Shown here: piece by piece, positions 5,604 to 7,022 of the stretch
How positions within the stretch are numbered: the first letter of the stretch is position 1
Layout of the letters: each line of letters begins with the position of its first letter
Assembly (NCBI GenBank): GCA_965364515.1
Contig: CBDTXZ010000156.1
Span: forward strand, 1-7,022
DNA: 7,022 nt
DNA from: JAHEDH01 sp965364515
GTDB lineage: Bacteria; Actinomycetota; Acidimicrobiia; Spongiisociales; ZC4RG35
Direction: 5' to 3'
The notes under the pieces: model-generated
Told to the model about the DNA's origin: nothing
The model's input: the letters and a program-made list of their open reading frames with translations, nothing else
Database searches by the model: none
Position numbers and translations under genes: made by a program

Positions 5604-7022
5604 ATGAGCAATCGGGCGTCTGTATCGACGAACCCTCGAAGGATGTCGGACGTTTCGAAGAGACGGCTGGGCAGACCTCGTTTCGTTTCATCGTTGCTCG
5701 TCCTGTTCATGGCGGCGATCGCATGCACCTCAGCCCCGGCCGACACGACAGACACCGGGGGGCCCGTGAATTCACACGCTGTGCAGGATCCCAAGATGAT
5801 GATGGACACGGCTCTGGGAGGAACCCAGACCGTTCAGGACTTCCTCGTCTTCATCGCCATGTCGACCGAAACGGGTGAAGGGCCGGTCAGCTTCTACGAG
5901 GACGTCGTGGGGATGGCGGCCTCGGGTGCGGGCGAAACGGTCACCCTTCCCGGAGGCTTCACGTTCACCCCGGTCGATTCGATCGCCGGAGACGTCGCCG
6001 ACTCCGACGGTCAGACGTTGCCGAGCCTCTCGCTCGACTTCGGGCTTCTCGGCCTGTCGGATGACTACTTCGAAGAGAACCTCGCCAACCTGATCGACGA
6101 AGTCGAGGCTGCCGGGGCCTCGGAGTTGCGTGCCGCGCTCGAGAGCCTGGAGAACGACGGATCGGAACTCCTTGTCGAAGTCGCCACGGCCGACTTCTCT
6201 GCCAGCCGAAGTCACGTCGGGCCCGGGGACGTCGCCAGAGCGGACTTCGGGTTCGTGTCGGTTCTCGAACCGGGACAGCAGCTCACCTACGTCTATGTGT
6301 TCGGCCAGACGGTGCCGGGCGACCCTGCGATCGAGAGGGGGCTGGCTCCGTTGGAGCTCTTCTCGTACCGGCTGAGCGAAGGCCTCTTCCACTTCCTCGG
6401 TGATGACGAAGGCCTCACCTTCGTTGTCGACCGTTCGCAGTTTGTCTTCGGTGCTTCTGCTGCTGCTCCATCCGAGACCCAACTCGTGCACACCCCGACC
6501 GTGGGAAAGCACCGGCCGACACACCTCGGTACGGATGCAAACCCCGAGTCCACAAGCCTCGTCGCCGACGAAGAGGTCTCCTGCTGCTCGGTGGCGGCCA
6601 AGGCGGCGTTGCTGACGCAGGCACGACTGTTGGGCTACGAGGAAGGGCTGGAGACCGCTACCAAGGCTCTCCAAGACGCTCAGCATGAAGCTCTCGAAGG
6701 ACAGGAGAGCGTGAACGTCGAAATCTCGGGTGGCACGTTCGTCGTGGACAGGCACGCCGATGTGTATCTCACGACTGAGACTGGGGCGCCGGACACTTCG
6801 TCACGAGTCAACTTCAGACGGCTGACGACACTCTCTGGTGCACATCGCTCCTGGTGGTCGTGCGCCGTGGCTGCGGAGGTGCTGGCGGTCCTCAACAAAC
6901 CTGAGACCGAGGCGGGAAGGTGGCTCAGGACAAACGCTTTGACGTCTTCCAAGTCGCGGGTAACCGGCACACCGTCAGGCATTCCGGGCAGCGATGACCT
7001 GCCCAACTGGCCGCTGTTGGTC
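5604..7022 (+). CDS. Secreted protein of unknown function, probable lipoprotein (3' end outside window)
   Basis: An uninterrupted frame of 473 codons runs from ATG 5604 to the last base, with strong third-position G/C bias. The N-terminus has a basic stretch (SKRRLGRPRF, 18-27) and a hydrophobic core VSSLLVLFMAAIAC (28-41). C41 (codon 5724-5726) with AIA before it is a weak lipobox because -3 is Ala instead of Leu. A Thr/Ser/Pro/Asp-rich linker follows, as in surface lipoproteins. The rest is acidic and of mixed strand and helix. Other cysteines are C327, C328 and C420. I do not recognise the family. The start is uncertain: GTG 5586 is in frame upstream, and ATG 5643 would give a more typical 14-residue n-region but has GAAGG directly against it; ATG 5604 follows a G-rich stretch (GGGGTGGGG). 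The gene lies 75 nt after the regulator in the same direction, so regulation by that protein is plausible. A simple secreted protein (signal peptidase I) is the alternative. Confidence 0.7.
   Translation, partial: MSNRASVSTNPRRMSDVSKRRLGRPRFVSSLLVLFMAAIACTSAPADTTDTGGPVNSHAVQDPKMMMDTALGGTQTVQDFLVFIAMSTETGEGPVSFYEDVVGMAASGAGETVTLPGGFTFTPVDSIAGDVADSDGQTLPSLSLDFGLLGLSDDYFEENLANLIDEVEAAGASELRAALESLENDGSELLVEVATADFSASRSHVGPGDVARADFGFVSVLEPGQQLTYVYVFGQTVPGDPAIERGLAPLELFSYRLSEGLFHFLGDDEGLTFVVDRSQFVFGASAAAPSETQLVHTPTVGKHRPTHLGTDANPESTSLVADEEVSCCSVAAKAALLTQARLLGYEEGLETATKALQDAQHEALEGQESVNVEISGGTFVVDRHADVYLTTETGAPDTSSRVNFRRLTTLSGAHRSWWSCAVAAEVLAVLNKPETEAGRWLRTNALTSSKSRVTGTPSGIPGSDDLPNWPLLV

Noticed and set aside
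6579..6620. Cysteine protease-like site in the exported protein (SCCSVAAKAALL)
   Set aside because: No matching C1 or C39 motif context and no evident catalytic His/Asp segment.
5772..6755. Long antisense ORF (327 codons, - strand)
   Set aside because: It is the shadow of the exported-protein gene. The + frame continues without stop to the window end, has a signal peptide and third-position G/C bias; the antisense product is charged, without recognisable domains.
1..7022. tRNA/rRNA genes, CRISPR arrays, insertion sequences, attachment sites
   Set aside because: No cloverleaf-like segments, spaced repeat arrays, transposase motifs or long terminal repeats were seen on reading; intergenic space totals about 300 nt.

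Overview
The window is high-GC, densely coding DNA with all convincing genes on the + strand and strong G/C preference at third codon positions. The gene types (SARP/AfsR-type regulator with BTAD, NB-ARC and TPR parts, a PGM1-like ATP-grasp ligase, a probably leaderless promoter) point to an actinobacterium. The GC content looks moderate for the phylum, so an Acidimicrobiia-like lineage is my best guess, but that is an inference from composition and gene style only.

Layout. (1) Positions 3-1010: the C-terminal 335 residues of a TPR-repeat protein, cut by the window start, most likely the sensor tail of a large signalling ATPase or regulator. (2) A 64-nt gap holding a 9-bp perfect inverted repeat and a -10 box placed for leaderless transcription. 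(3) 1075-2544: a 489-aa ATP-grasp ligase of the PGM1-related peptide ligase family. (4) A 155-nt gap with a short palindrome, a five-codon mini-ORF and a promoter candidate. (5) About 2700-5528: a roughly 942-aa SARP/AfsR-like regulator (winged helix, BTAD, NB-ARC ATPase, TPR). It has no ATG, GTG or TTG where the family start should be; the expected codon is ACG behind a good ribosome binding site. (6) A 75-nt gap with an 11-bp tandem direct repeat that overlaps the regulator's stop codon and lies just upstream of an AT-rich -10-like element. (7) 5604 to the window end: at least 473 codons of a secreted, probably lipid-anchored protein of unknown function, open at the right edge.

How the parts may fit. 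The regulator belongs to a family whose DNA-binding domain recognises direct repeats with 11-bp periodicity next to the -10 box. The tandem repeat in front of the lipoprotein gene has exactly that geometry, so the simplest model is that the regulator activates the downstream lipoprotein gene and perhaps others. The ATP-grasp ligase has its own promoter and may make a small amide-containing metabolite; no partner biosynthesis gene, RiPP precursor or transporter is visible. No RNA genes, CRISPR arrays, insertion sequences or phage genes were seen.
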